A program made the position numbers and the translations under genes. From positions 1 through 14,534 of the forward strand of contig NZ_JOJE01000079.1 in NCBI RefSeq assembly GCF_000720255.1: a DNA stretch of 14,534 bases, in the 5' to 3' direction. Shown here in pieces: positions 6,759 through 14,366 of the stretch (position 1 is its first letter; every line of letters starts with the position of its first letter). Under the pieces are notes generated by a model. It worked only from the letters and a program-made list of their open reading frames with translations, searched no databases and had not been told where the DNA came from. The DNA is from Streptomyces griseus subsp. griseus. Its GTDB lineage: Bacteria; Actinomycetota; Actinomycetes; Streptomycetales; Streptomycetaceae.

Positions 6759-7664
6759 TCAGGGCGAGGGCTTGTGCGCGAACACCCACCGGTTCCCCTC
6801 CAGTGCGTCGTTCGGCTCGGGCAGGGGGCCACGTCCGTGCCGGCGGGTGAAGTCGAAGGGGGTGTGTACCGAGGTGGACCAGCCCTTGGCCGTCAAGTCA
6901 CCCGCGGAGTCGGGTCGTGGTCCCTTGTCGAAGAGGTGAAGCAGATCGATGCCGATCTGTTCTCGCGTCGCCGTGTAGATCGGGCTGTCGCGGTATTCCA
7001 GCAAATCCTTCTCCAGCTTGGCTTCGAAGGCCAGTGCGCTGCCTTCGGTGGTCAGCCGGTCCACCGTGTCGATGAGGTACGTCTCGGCGGGGCCTGGCAG
7101 GTAGAAGAGGAGTCCCTCGGCCAGCCAGACGCTCGGTGCGACCGGGTCGAGGCCGGCGGTGGTCAGCGCGGTGACCCAGTCGGCGCGCAGGTCGACCGGT
7201 ACGGGGACGCGCTTCACCTTGGGGGTGGCCGACAGGTCCTTGAGCACCTGGTGCTTGAACGCCAGCACGCCCGCTCTGTCGATCTCGAAGACCACGCAGT
7301 CGGACGGCCAGTCCAGGCGGAAGGCGCGGGTATCCAACCCCGCGCCCAGCAGGACGACTTGGCGGGCGCTCGTACGGACCGTCCGGAGGAGGAAGTCGTC
7401 GAGGACCCTGGTCCGCAGGCCGAAGTAGCGGGCGAACCGCCCCCACAGCGGGTTGCCGTCGCCGTCCGGGACCTGCTGGATGCGCACTGGCCAGTCCGCG
7501 CACGCCGGGGCGGCGCGCACGAAGTGTTCCGCGTAGGTGTCCTGGGCCAGGCTGTCGTGGCGGTGGGTCTCGATCGCCCGTGCCGCGGCGACCAGGAGTG
7601 CGGTCAGCCCCACGCCTGCGTCCACGCCTTCCGCCTCCGTGTGCTGGGGTGCCGTGCCGACCAT
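6759..7664 (-). CDS. SAM-dependent methyltransferase (LCMT/PPM1-like family)
   Basis: This 301-residue protein belongs to the leucine carboxyl methyltransferase-like class I family common in actinobacteria. Its SAM site is VVLLGAGLDTRAFRL (GAGLDTR at residues 107-113), followed by FEIDRAGV (acidic ribose contact) and the later WLAEGLLFYLP motif. The family transfers methyl from SAM, in characterised members to carboxylates or hydroxyls; the substrate here is unknown. I place the start at ATG 7664 because GGAGG (7669-7673) lies four bases upstream. An in-frame ATG at 7748 overlaps the stop of the dehydrogenase as ATGA and would add 28 proline/arginine-rich residues, with a weaker ribosome site. 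It is the last gene of the operon, just before the hairpin at 6697-6720. The sequence appears intact. Confidence 0.88.
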   Translation of the reverse strand: MVGTAPQHTEAEGVDAGVGLTALLVAAARAIETHRHDSLAQDTYAEHFVRAAPACADWPVRIQQVPDGDGNPLWGRFARYFGLRTRVLDDFLLRTVRTSARQVVLLGAGLDTRAFRLDWPSDCVVFEIDRAGVLAFKHQVLKDLSATPKVKRVPVPVDLRADWVTALTTAGLDPVAPSVWLAEGLLFYLPGPAETYLIDTVDRLTTEGSALAFEAKLEKDLLEYRDSPIYTATREQIGIDLLHLFDKGPRPDSAGDLTAKGWSTSVHTPFDFTRRHGRGPLPEPNDALEGNRWVFAHKPSP

Positions 7665-7668
7665 GTTT

Positions 7669-7673
7669 CCTCC
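7669..7673 (-). promoter_or_regulatory. Ribosome binding site deciding the methyltransferase start
   Basis: The minus strand reads GGAGGAAACATG: a full GGAGG four bases before ATG 7664. This strong site supports 7664 over the upstream in-frame ATG at 7748, which has only GGGAAGAAG before it. Confidence 0.7.
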
Positions 7674-7744
7674 GTTGATGGGAGTGGGGGGCGCGAGGTG
7701 CCTGCTTCTCGGATGCGGTGAGGCTGCGGTGCGGCGTGCCTCGC

Positions 7745-8851
7745 TCATCGGCTTCTTCCCGCCGGAAGGAGTACGGGTTTGACCACGCGGCCCGCGTCGC
7801 AGTCGCGTTCGGCCTCGTTGATGTCGGCCAGTGGGTAGGTGCGGATCAGTTGGTCGAAGGGGAAGCGTCCGGCCTGCCACAGCCCGGTCAGCCGGGGTAT
7901 CAGCAGTCCGGGCACGGCGTCCCCTTCGCAGATGTGGCGGATGCTGCGGCCTCGGTCCAGGGTGCCCGGGTCGAGCGGCAGCGCGGTGTGGAGCCGTGCC
8001 ACCAGGCCGAGGCTGCCGGTCGGGCGCAGTGCCCGGAGCGCGTCGTTGATGCGCGGGGACGAGGCCGTGGTGTCCAGCGCGTACTGCGCGCCGCCGTCGG
8101 TCAGCCGCCGGATCTGCTCGGGCAGTCCGGCCGTTTCGGCGGGCAGCGGGATCGCGCCGAACCGTTCGGCCAGGGCCAGCCGCCCGGGATGCCGGTCGAC
8201 GGCCACGGTCAGCGCGCCAGCGGCGGTGGCCGCCATCACCGCGGCCAGGCCCACCGCTCCCGCGCCGAAGACCGCGAGGGTGTCGCCGGGGCCGGCGCTG
8301 AAGGTGTTCAGCACGGCTCCGGCGCCGGTGAGGAAGCCGCAGCCGAGCGGCCCGAGCAGTTCGACGGGCAGTGCGGGGTCGACCCGGACGGCGTTGCGGG
8401 CCGGGACGAGCGCGTACTCGGCGAACGAGGACTGGCCGAACCAGCGGGGGGCCAGCGCTCCCCCGGTCGCGTCGGTGAGCCGCGGCGTGTCCTCCTCGCG
8501 TCCTCCGAAGAGGTTGAGGGAGGCGAAGGAGTCGCAGTAGGCGGGGGCCGCGCCGCGGCAGTTGCGGCAGTGTCCGCAGGAGTCGAAGCTCAGCACGACG
8601 TGGTCACCGACGCCGATCGCGGTGTCCGGGCCGCCGCCCGTCCGCACCACGACCCCGGCCCCCTCGTGGCCGAGCACCGCCGGCAGCGGGCTGCGGCCGG
8701 CTGATCGCCGGACCGCGAGATCGGTCCTGCACATCCCGCAGCCCGCGATCTCGACCAGGATCTCACCGTCTGCGGGTTCCGTGTGCAGGGTCACCTCCTC
8801 GACCGCGAAGGGGTCCTCGTACGAACGCAGTACGGCCGCCTGGAACCTCAT
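7745..8851 (-). CDS. Zinc-dependent alcohol dehydrogenase (aryl/benzyl alcohol type)
   Basis: A 368-residue medium-chain dehydrogenase oxidising an alcohol to an aldehyde, or the reverse. Catalytic zinc ligands are visible at Cys41 (CGMCRTD), His62-Glu63 (GHEGAG) and Cys171 (GCGFLTGAGAVLN). The structural zinc lobe has Cys92, 95, 98 and 106 (CGHCRNC then PAYC). The nucleotide fold is VFGAGAVGL at about 195-202, and Asp219 after the second strand suggests NAD+ rather than NADP+. The GCGFLTGAGAVLN segment is typical of benzyl/aryl alcohol dehydrogenases, fitting a small aromatic ring such as furan. I choose ATG 8851 because GGAGG at 8859-8863 is seven bases away; ATG 8857, overlapping the aldehyde dehydrogenase stop as ATGA, is too close to it. 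Full length and intact. Confidence 0.9.
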   Translation of the reverse strand: MRFQAAVLRSYEDPFAVEEVTLHTEPADGEILVEIAGCGMCRTDLAVRRSAGRSPLPAVLGHEGAGVVVRTGGGPDTAIGVGDHVVLSFDSCGHCRNCRGAAPAYCDSFASLNLFGGREEDTPRLTDATGGALAPRWFGQSSFAEYALVPARNAVRVDPALPVELLGPLGCGFLTGAGAVLNTFSAGPGDTLAVFGAGAVGLAAVMAATAAGALTVAVDRHPGRLALAERFGAIPLPAETAGLPEQIRRLTDGGAQYALDTTASSPRINDALRALRPTGSLGLVARLHTALPLDPGTLDRGRSIRHICEGDAVPGLLIPRLTGLWQAGRFPFDQLIRTYPLADINEAERDCDAGRVVKPVLLPAGRSR

Positions 8852-8853
8852 CG

Positions 8854-10257
8854 TCATGCCTCCTGCGGGCGGTGGACGACGAACGGCCGGAGGTTGCCGT
8901 AGAGCCCCCACGGCCCGCCGGCGACGCCGACACCGCTGTTCTTGACGCCTGCGAAGGGCTGGGCGAGGGACAGTTCGGCGTGGTGGTTGATCCAGGCCGT
9001 GCCGCATTCGAGCCGGTCGGCCACCGCCCCGGCCCGGTCGAGATCGGTGCCCCATACGGAGCCGCCCAGGCCGAAGCCGGTGCCGTTGGCCGCGTCGACG
9101 GCTTCGTCGAGGCTGCGGTACGGCAGCACCGGCAGGACCGGTCCGAACTGTTCCTTGGTCACCACCGGGCTGCCAGGCGGGACGTCGGTAAGGATCGTGG
9201 GAGCGAAGAAGTAACCGGGCCCGTCCAGCCGGTGGCCGCCGGCCGCCGCCCGGGCCCCGTCCGCCAGGGCCTGCTTCGTGACCTGCTCGACCCGGGCCAG
9301 CTGGGGGGCGTTGTTGACCGGGCCCAGCCGGGTTTCAGGGTTCAGGCCGGAGCCGACGGCGACGGTCTTCGCGCGCTGGGCGAGGGCTTCGACGACTTCG
9401 GCGTGGAGCTGGGCCGGAGCGTAGACGCGTTTGACCGCCATGCAGACCTGCCCGCAGTTGCGGAACGCGGCCCAGAACAGCCGGTCCGCGATCCGGTCCA
9501 CCTCGACGTCGTCCAGCAGGACGGCGGCGTCGTTACCGCCCAGTTCCAGTGTGACCCGGGCGAGCGAGGCCGCCGCCGCTTCGGCGACGGCCCGCCCGGT
9601 GGGTACCGAGCCGGTGAAGGTGACGTGGCGGATGCCCGGGTGGGAAGCGAGGCGGGCGCCGAGTGGTTCGCGGCCGGTGACGACGGTCAGGACGTCCTCG
9701 GGCAGGGCGGTGGCGAGGACGGAGCCGAGCAGCCGGGTGGCGAGGGGGGTGAACGGGGATGGTTTGAGGACCACGGTGTTGCCCGCCACGAGTGCGGGCG
9801 CGAACTTCGCCGCCGCGAGCTGAAGGGGAAAGTTCCACGGCACGATCGCGGCGACAGGTCCGAGGGATCGCCAGCGGATCTCGCTGTGTACGGGCCGGCC
9901 GTCGGTGATCCGCCGGGTTCTGGGGGCCAGGTCGGCGAAGTAGCGCAGGCGAGCCGCCGTACGGGCGACTTCCGCGTGCGACTCGGCCAGGGGCTTGCCC
10001 TGTTCCCGGGTGAGCAACCGAGCGAGGTCATCGCCGGCCGCCTCCACGGCGTTGGCTGCCACGCGCAACGCAGTGGTGCGTACGACGGGGTCGGCCCGCC
10101 AGCCGTGCCAGGCCCGGTGGGCCCGGTCGACCACGACGTCCAACTCGTCCGGCTGCTGGTCGGGGGCCTCGTCGAAGGTCTCCCCGGTGGCCGGGTCGAC
10201 GACGGCGAAACGGGCGGGTTGACGTCCGGGAACGCGATCGGACTCGGATGTCGGCAT
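8854..10257 (-). CDS. NAD(P)-dependent aldehyde dehydrogenase
   Basis: A 467-residue aldehyde dehydrogenase superfamily member that oxidises an aldehyde to a carboxylate. Visible catalytic residues are Asn142 (VPWNFPL), Lys165 (LKPSPFTP), Glu238 (LELGGND) and the nucleophile Cys272 (NCGQVC). The coenzyme segment FTGSVPTGRAV and the late EQFGPVLPV are also in place. Length is normal for the family. ATG 10257 gives MPTSESDRVPG; the mfnB stop lies eight bases upstream and the ribosome site is weak, suggesting translation by reinitiation after mfnB. The stop overlaps the start region of the dehydrogenase gene (ATGA at 8857-8854). In this operon it could oxidise the formyl group of the MfnB furan or the aldehyde made by the neighbouring dehydrogenase. 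Substrate not provable from sequence. Confidence 0.92.
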   Translation of the reverse strand: MPTSESDRVPGRQPARFAVVDPATGETFDEAPDQQPDELDVVVDRAHRAWHGWRADPVVRTTALRVAANAVEAAGDDLARLLTREQGKPLAESHAEVARTAARLRYFADLAPRTRRITDGRPVHSEIRWRSLGPVAAIVPWNFPLQLAAAKFAPALVAGNTVVLKPSPFTPLATRLLGSVLATALPEDVLTVVTGREPLGARLASHPGIRHVTFTGSVPTGRAVAEAAAASLARVTLELGGNDAAVLLDDVEVDRIADRLFWAAFRNCGQVCMAVKRVYAPAQLHAEVVEALAQRAKTVAVGSGLNPETRLGPVNNAPQLARVEQVTKQALADGARAAAGGHRLDGPGYFFAPTILTDVPPGSPVVTKEQFGPVLPVLPYRSLDEAVDAANGTGFGLGGSVWGTDLDRAGAVADRLECGTAWINHHAELSLAQPFAGVKNSGVGVAGGPWGLYGNLRPFVVHRPQEA

Positions 10258-10265
10258 GCCGGTGG

Positions 10266-11021
10266 TCAGTTCACCGCGGGGACGCCGGCCGCGTGCTCCC
10301 GGGCCTGCCGGTCCATCTCCGCCCGGAAGGCGGCCACCAGATGCGGCTGAATCCTTCCAGCGTTGCGGTCGCCACCCTCGCAGACCGCTCCGCGCACGCC
10401 CACGATGTCCGTGCCGATGCGGGTCAGCGGACCGAGGTCGGTCTGTTTGACACTGCCCGCGAGGGCGGCGAGCAGACCGGACGCGTGGGCCAGTCGGACG
10501 AACTCGGCACAGACGTCCGGCGGAACGTGGTCGAACAGCCGCGACCCGTCCTTGACGGCGGTGTCGAGCATGGCCGCGTCGGCCCCGGATCGGGCGGCGA
10601 TGTCGGGCAGGGCGAGCGGGTTGACGCAGCCGATGCGGTGAGCGTCGGCGTATCCGGAGGCGACGACGAGCGCTTCGGGGCGGTGGTCCTTCACCGCACG
10701 GACGACCGCACGCATGACCTCGATGCCCTGATCGGGCGTCGTGCACCCGTATAGGCCGACCTTGATGTACGTGGCCCCCGAGACGACCGCGCCGAGCGCA
10801 GCCTGGGCCACTGTGCCGGGCTTGTACGGGACATCCCCCACGGTCGCGGACACCGGCTTGTCCGCCGGGACCGCTTCGCGGATCTCCCTGATGACCCAGG
10901 GGAAGTTCGCGCCGAGAGAGCCCTCATCAGGCTTCTTGACGTCGACGATGTCGAGATGCTCCGCAGCCTTCGCGCAATCGAGAGCCTCCTCGACACCGTC
11001 CGGGGAGATGAGAAGCAACAC
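10266..11021 (-). CDS. mfnB: (5-formylfuran-3-yl)methyl phosphate synthase, MfnB-like
   Basis: This 251-residue TIM-barrel-type protein matches the MfnB (DUF556) family, which condenses two glyceraldehyde 3-phosphates into (5-formylfuran-3-yl)methyl phosphate, the furan core of methanofuran in archaea and of related C1 cofactors in methylotrophs. Visible signatures are [20 protein letters not shown] (Lys29, aligned by me with the Schiff-base lysine 27 of the archaeal enzyme), TYIKVGLYG (Lys87, equivalent to Lys85) and [12 protein letters not shown] (Asp153, Lys157). The GTG start at 11021 has AAGGAGGT (11026-11033) four bases upstream and gives the family N-terminus [14 protein letters not shown]. 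It is the first gene of a four-gene operon. No other methanofuran gene lies in the window, so the furan probably goes to another product. Confidence 0.9.
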   Translation of the reverse strand: MLLLISPDGVEEALDCAKAAEHLDIVDVKKPDEGSLGANFPWVIREIREAVPADKPVSATVGDVPYKPGTVAQAALGAVVSGATYIKVGLYGCTTPDQGIEVMRAVVRAVKDHRPEALVVASGYADAHRIGCVNPLALPDIAARSGADAAMLDTAVKDGSRLFDHVPPDVCAEFVRLAHASGLLAALAGSVKQTDLGPLTRIGTDIVGVRGAVCEGGDRNAGRIQPHLVAAFRAEMDRQAREHAAGVPAVN

Positions 11022-11330
11022 CCTGACCTCCTTCGCCGCCAGTCCGCCCGGCCGAGGGACAGGGGACCGCGGATCACCTGGCTCATGTGCGGTGCGCTCA
11101 TCATTTCCGTCACCCTAGGGAACCGGGAGGGCGCACAGAGTACCCATAGGGTGCTCATGTCCACGTACAGTGCGCCGTACATACCGGTGCAAACCAGCCC
11201 ACAGGCAACACTTCGCCCGGGCGGTGAATAACTCGGGGTATTGGTGACAACCGGTCTGCCCTTGTCGCGGCTATTGTGCTTCAGCTCACGGGTAGTTGAT
11301 GTTCGCCATAAATGGGCTCCGAAATTAGCA
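11022..11330 (-). promoter_or_regulatory. Upstream control region of the mfnB operon
   Basis: This region ahead of mfnB holds the Shine-Dalgarno AAGGAGGT (11026-11033) and, about 90-130 bases upstream of the GTG, two related sites: CCCTAGGG (11113-11120, perfect palindrome) and ACCCATAGGGT (11142-11152, arms ACCC/GGGT). They are inverted copies of one another through CACCCTA/TAGGGTG. Further up, CGTACA is repeated directly at 11164-11169 and 11176-11181. I cannot name a -10/-35 pair with confidence; TAGGGT and TACTCT on the minus strand both fit TANNNT. The arrangement suggests repressor control, but the regulator is not in the window. Confidence 0.4.
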
Positions 11331-11439
11331 GTCGAGATCCAGGTAGTCGATATGGCCCGGCGGCCACCATGGTGCCCAAATGCCCTCCGTCGTGGGTGAA
11401 GTCTCTGCCCACGGTGCCCGTCCGCCGCGGTGAACCGGC

Positions 11440-11662
11440 ACGCGGAACACTGCGTTCTGGCCTCGCTCACCGGCGGGGCAGTGCGGGGCCTGCGTCGCGC
11501 GAAGTCTCTCGCGCTGCGGAGAGGGGCGTTCGAAGCCTCAGCCCACCGGCTCAGGAGCTTTCTGACTGCCTCCATCCATCCCAGCAGTCGCTCCCCGACG
11601 AATCCGCCGCCCGTTGTAAGGATCAGGCCCATGGCCAGGACCCCCGCGGTGTGGGTGGCGTA
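11440..11662 (-). other. Possible membrane-protein remnant
   Basis: The minus frame from about 11662 reads LYATHTAGVLAMGLILTT, GGGFVGERLLGWMEAVRKLL, and then becomes serine/arginine-rich. One plausible transmembrane helix and a GC3-rich codon pattern suggest part of a real gene, but I do not recognise it. It runs up to the point where the plus-strand transposase fragment begins, and its downstream end overlaps low-quality sequence. It may equally be a chance open frame. Confidence 0.25.
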
Positions 11663-11664
11663 AA

Positions 11665-12424
11665 GGCCCGTCGTCGCGGACGTCACCTACCACGGCAAGG
11701 CATTGCGCGATCTGCCGGCGACCTGCACCTGCAACACCCGGCTGCCCGCGTCCTCGGTGCTGTTCGCCATGGCCCCGCCCCCGACCGGCAAACGCGGGCG
11801 TCCCGAGCTCAAGGGCACGCGGTTGGGCACGCCCCCCAGCTCGCGGCCGCCGCCGACTTCACTCCGGTGCGGGTCAGGCGCTACCAACGCACGGACACCG
11901 TGCACTTGGCCGAGGTCCCCTGCCTGTGGTGCGGCTCCTTCCATACCCGCACTGTGCGCGTGATCCTGCTCCGGGACGACACCACCGACACCGGCTACGA
12001 CCTCGCCCTGGTCACCACCGACCTGACCAGCAGCCCGGCCGAGCTGATCACCCGATACGCGATGCGCTGTTCCATTGAGGTCACCTTCGCCGAGGCCCGC
12101 CACCTGTTCGGCACCGGCCAGGCCCACAACCGCACCCGCGCCGCCGTCGAGCGCACCGTGCCCTCCGGGCTGTACTGCTGCACGATCACCGTGGCCTGGT
12201 ACGCGCTGCACGGCCACCAGCCCGACGACGTGGCCGAGCACCGCCAGCGCGCACCCTGGTACACCACCAAGACCGACCCCTCGCTGTCCGACATGGTCGC
12301 CAAGCTCCGCCGGGTGATCATCGCCGCCCGATGTATGCCCACCCGCCCAGGTCAGCCCACCGAGCAAGAAATCCGCACCGTCCAGCAGGCATGGGCCGCC
12401 GCCAGTACCAACGCCGCCGCGTGA
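11665..12424 (+). pseudogene. DDE transposase, C-terminal fragment with frameshift
   Basis: The plus strand first reads VADVTYHGKALRDLPATC, then FAMAPPPTGKRGRPELKGTR. At about 11835-11840 it shifts frame to continue as FTPVRVRRYQRTDTVHLAEV, ALVTTDLTSSPAELITRYAM, then SIEVTFAEARHLFGTGQA and WYTTKTDPSLSDMVAKLRR, ending at TGA 12422-12424. This is the catalytic and C-terminal half of a Streptomyces insertion-sequence transposase of the IS701/IS4-like DDE type, with the catalytic Glu in IEVTFAE. The N-terminal half is absent. RYAMRCSIE has Cys where I expect the conserved Trp. Possible IS-end sequence (CTGTCAGAACGTCGAAAGTG) follows at about 12435-12454. Not functional. Confidence 0.75.
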
Positions 12425-12478
12425 GCACCCAAACCTGTCAGAACGTCGAAAGTGGAGTGGCCACGCGCCCAGGCGGCC

Positions 12479-13690
12479 TCAAGCGAGCGTGAGTGGCGGG
12501 ACCGCGTTCCCTATGGCCAACAGTCCTCCGTCCAGACGCAGTTGGAGAGGTGTCGGCTCGGCGCACACGGTACGGCGCAGGCCGGCGGGAATGTAATCCA
12601 TGGTCGCGAGCCGCTCGGCGTAATGGAGGAAACGGTGGCAGCCGACAGCGTGCAGCGACGAGCCCTCGGCGGCAGCGGCCACCTCAGGTAGGACGAAGCC
12701 GCCGTGTCCCTCTGCCTGGATCACGTCGACGGCGTCGACGTGCCGATGGCGCACGCGTTCGGGGAAGAAACGCGCGGCGAAGTGCCGGTAGAGGACGTAC
12801 TCAGAGGCGCCCGTCCACTTACGGGGGTCGGCGGTGCGCAGGAACGCTTGCCAGAAGGGTATGCCGTGTGCTTTCTGGGCTCGCTGGATAATTCCGCCCA
12901 GAATGGTGCGATCGAAAACCATGTGGTGCTGCATGCCGCTGTAGGCGTCCACAGGCAGCCAGCCCGGGATCAGCCGCCCAGCCGCCTCCAGCGCAGTGTG
13001 GTGGTCCGGCAGCCGGTGCACCCGGGTGTTCAGGCGCCAGGAGAGGGGATAGCCGTACGGCAATACGGAGGACCCCTGGCCGTCGACGAATGCCATGTCT
13101 CGCAGGAACACGAAGTCCGCATCTACCACCAGGACATGTTCCGGCGTGCCTGCGGGAAGGACATCGAAACACTGCAGCTTCGCCAGTTGCTGGAAGTACC
13201 ACGAGGCAGTGGACGGATCTCTGCCCAAGCCTCGCAGGTACTCACGCACATCCCGGCTGCTGGGTACGCAACTTCGTTCGTCGAACCAGACGACGCGCGA
13301 ATCCAGATCGCCGAAGGACCGCGCCGGTAGGCGCTGAGCGACAACCTGCACCAGCTCCACGGGGTTCAGGGAGCGAGCGAGTACACCCCGTATACAGACG
13401 TCCAGCCCGGCCATGTCCTTCTCCGCAGCCAGGATGACTACGCTGATCGGCGGCAGTTTGCCGCCTCGGTGGCCCATGAGCCGTTCGTCGGCAGCCTCGG
13501 ACGCCGGGTAGGCGAGGAGGGTGGCTAATGGCTGCTGCACTTGACAGAGCATAGCCAGTACAGCTGAGCGCTTGCGTCCAGGGAAGTGGTCTACGGGTTC
13601 CACCCGATCCGAGCGGAGGGCCTCCTGGTAGCTCGCGGGTGTTGACGCCCGAGCGGCAGCAGGCCCCGTGTCGCAGTTGTACGTGGTCAT
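12479..13690 (-). CDS. DUF6492 family protein, glycosyltransferase-like
   Basis: A 403-residue protein that looks complete. It has an opening strand ISVVILAAEKDMAGLDVCIR (about 82-101), then VVWFDE, SWYFQQLAKLQCFDVLP (about 163-179), a DxD motif in HVLVVDADFVFLRD (Asp190, Asp192), DAYSGMQHHMVFDRTILGGI, and EYVLYRHFAARFFPERV. These match the DUF6492 family, whose layout and DxD resemble GT-A nucleotide-sugar transferases; no reaction is established to my knowledge. The first 75 residues are extra and low in motifs. I prefer ATG 13690 (GGAG nine bases upstream); GTG 13714 would add eight residues without a ribosome site. It is monocistronic, with no sugar genes beside it. Its codon use is more mixed than that of the mfnB operon. 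Confidence 0.75.
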   Translation of the reverse strand: MTTYNCDTGPAAARASTPASYQEALRSDRVEPVDHFPGRKRSAVLAMLCQVQQPLATLLAYPASEAADERLMGHRGGKLPPISVVILAAEKDMAGLDVCIRGVLARSLNPVELVQVVAQRLPARSFGDLDSRVVWFDERSCVPSSRDVREYLRGLGRDPSTASWYFQQLAKLQCFDVLPAGTPEHVLVVDADFVFLRDMAFVDGQGSSVLPYGYPLSWRLNTRVHRLPDHHTALEAAGRLIPGWLPVDAYSGMQHHMVFDRTILGGIIQRAQKAHGIPFWQAFLRTADPRKWTGASEYVLYRHFAARFFPERVRHRHVDAVDVIQAEGHGGFVLPEVAAAAEGSSLHAVGCHRFLHYAERLATMDYIPAGLRRTVCAEPTPLQLRLDGGLLAIGNAVPPLTLA

Positions 13691-13841
13691 GTCCGCTGAC
13701 TCCAGTTCGTTCACTGCGGAGTGTGACTATCTCGCCCACCGCTTCGGGAACGCGGCCGACCCCCACGAGCCCCGCTGGTCCGAGACCACGAACGTCTACC
13801 GCAGCCCGGCGCTTCCGGTGCGTGCCGGTGGATCTGCCTAA
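13689..13841 (+). other. Short coding-like plus-strand fragment
   Basis: Starting with an ATG that overlaps the divergent DUF6492 start (shared CATG), the plus strand reads MSADSSSFTAECDYLAHRF, then NAADPHEPRWSETTNVYRSP, and ends at TAA 13839-13841, 50 codons. From about codon 11 onward the codons are strongly GC3-biased, as in a real gene. I do not recognise the family. It may be the last piece of a truncated gene rather than a functional small protein. Confidence 0.35.
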
Positions 13842-13882
13842 TTCTGTGGCAGAGGGGGGTGATTCATGCAGTATCGGGCATC

Positions 13883-13975
13883 ATGGTTGCTCTTCGCTCC
13901 CGTCGTCTGGAGGGGCTCTTCGGGGCCCGGCTGGAGACGGTGTCGACGACCTCGCCGGAGACGGACTGGTCCTGA
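13883..13975 (+). pseudogene. N-terminal remnant, possibly AlbA_2-domain protein
   Basis: The 30-codon frame reads MVALRSRRLEGLFGARLETV and stops at a TGA after SPETDWS. The opening resembles the first helix of Streptomyces ATP-binding/AlbA_2-domain proteins, which begin MVALRSRRLE. Homology appears to end after about 20 codons, leaving an aborted N-terminus. The resemblance is from memory and the piece is short. Between here and 14097 an overlapping plus frame (LIQHFGFPETLQMTTDGVIG) is unassigned. Confidence 0.3.
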
Positions 13976-14097
13976 TCGCGGCCACCTCCGTCCTCGCAAC
14001 CGGCCTGATCCAGCACTTCGGTTTCCCGGAAACCCTCCAAATGACCACTGACGGCGTCATCGGTCGGGACTACTGCAGGATCGAGTGACAGCGGGGT

Positions 14098-14346
14098 TTA
14101 TGCAGCCAGGGCTGCTGGTGGGGGCATGATGGTCTCGTACTCGACGGGGGTCAATCGGGCCAGCCGCTTCTGGCGTCGTCGCCGGTGGTAGGTGCGTTCG
14201 ATCCATGTCACGATTGCTATCCGCAAGTCCTGCCGGGTGGCCCAGGCTTGGCGGTCGAGGACGTTCTCTTGCAGCAGCGCGAAGAAGCTCTCCATCGCCG
14301 CGTTGTCGCCGGCTGCACCGACTCGGCCCATCGAGCTGTCAATCCC
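14098..14346 (-). pseudogene. IS3-family transposase OrfB, C-terminal fragment
   Basis: The minus frame reads GIDSSMGRVGAAGDNAAMES, FFALLQENVLDRQAW, RIAIVTWIERTYHRRRRQKR and LARLTPVEYETIM, ending LAA and TAA at 14098-14100. It is the last third of an IS3-group OrfB integrase-type transposase, with the third catalytic acidic residue (Glu of DNAAMESFF). The upstream DDE core is missing because the sequence is joined directly to another IS3 fragment at about 14346-14367. Non-functional. Confidence 0.82.
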
Positions 14347-14366
14347 CTCGCATCGCGGAGACCTTC

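Noticed and set aside
8872..10350. A 492-codon open frame on the plus strand
   Set aside because: It lies antisense to the aldehyde dehydrogenase and part of mfnB, which carry full catalytic motifs. Its translation is a Gly/Asp/Val-rich shadow typical of high-GC antisense frames.
11022..11240. Gamma-butyrolactone/MMF receptor operator in the ACATACCGGTGCAAACC stretch
   Set aside because: It has a superficial resemblance to autoregulatory element halves but lacks a convincing dyad, and no receptor gene is in the window.
10691..11686. A 331-codon minus-strand frame overlapping the start of mfnB
   Set aside because: Its C-terminal part is the wrong frame of mfnB (Ser/Arg-rich) and its middle crosses the promoter region. 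Only the 5' portion has any coding look, and that is listed separately.
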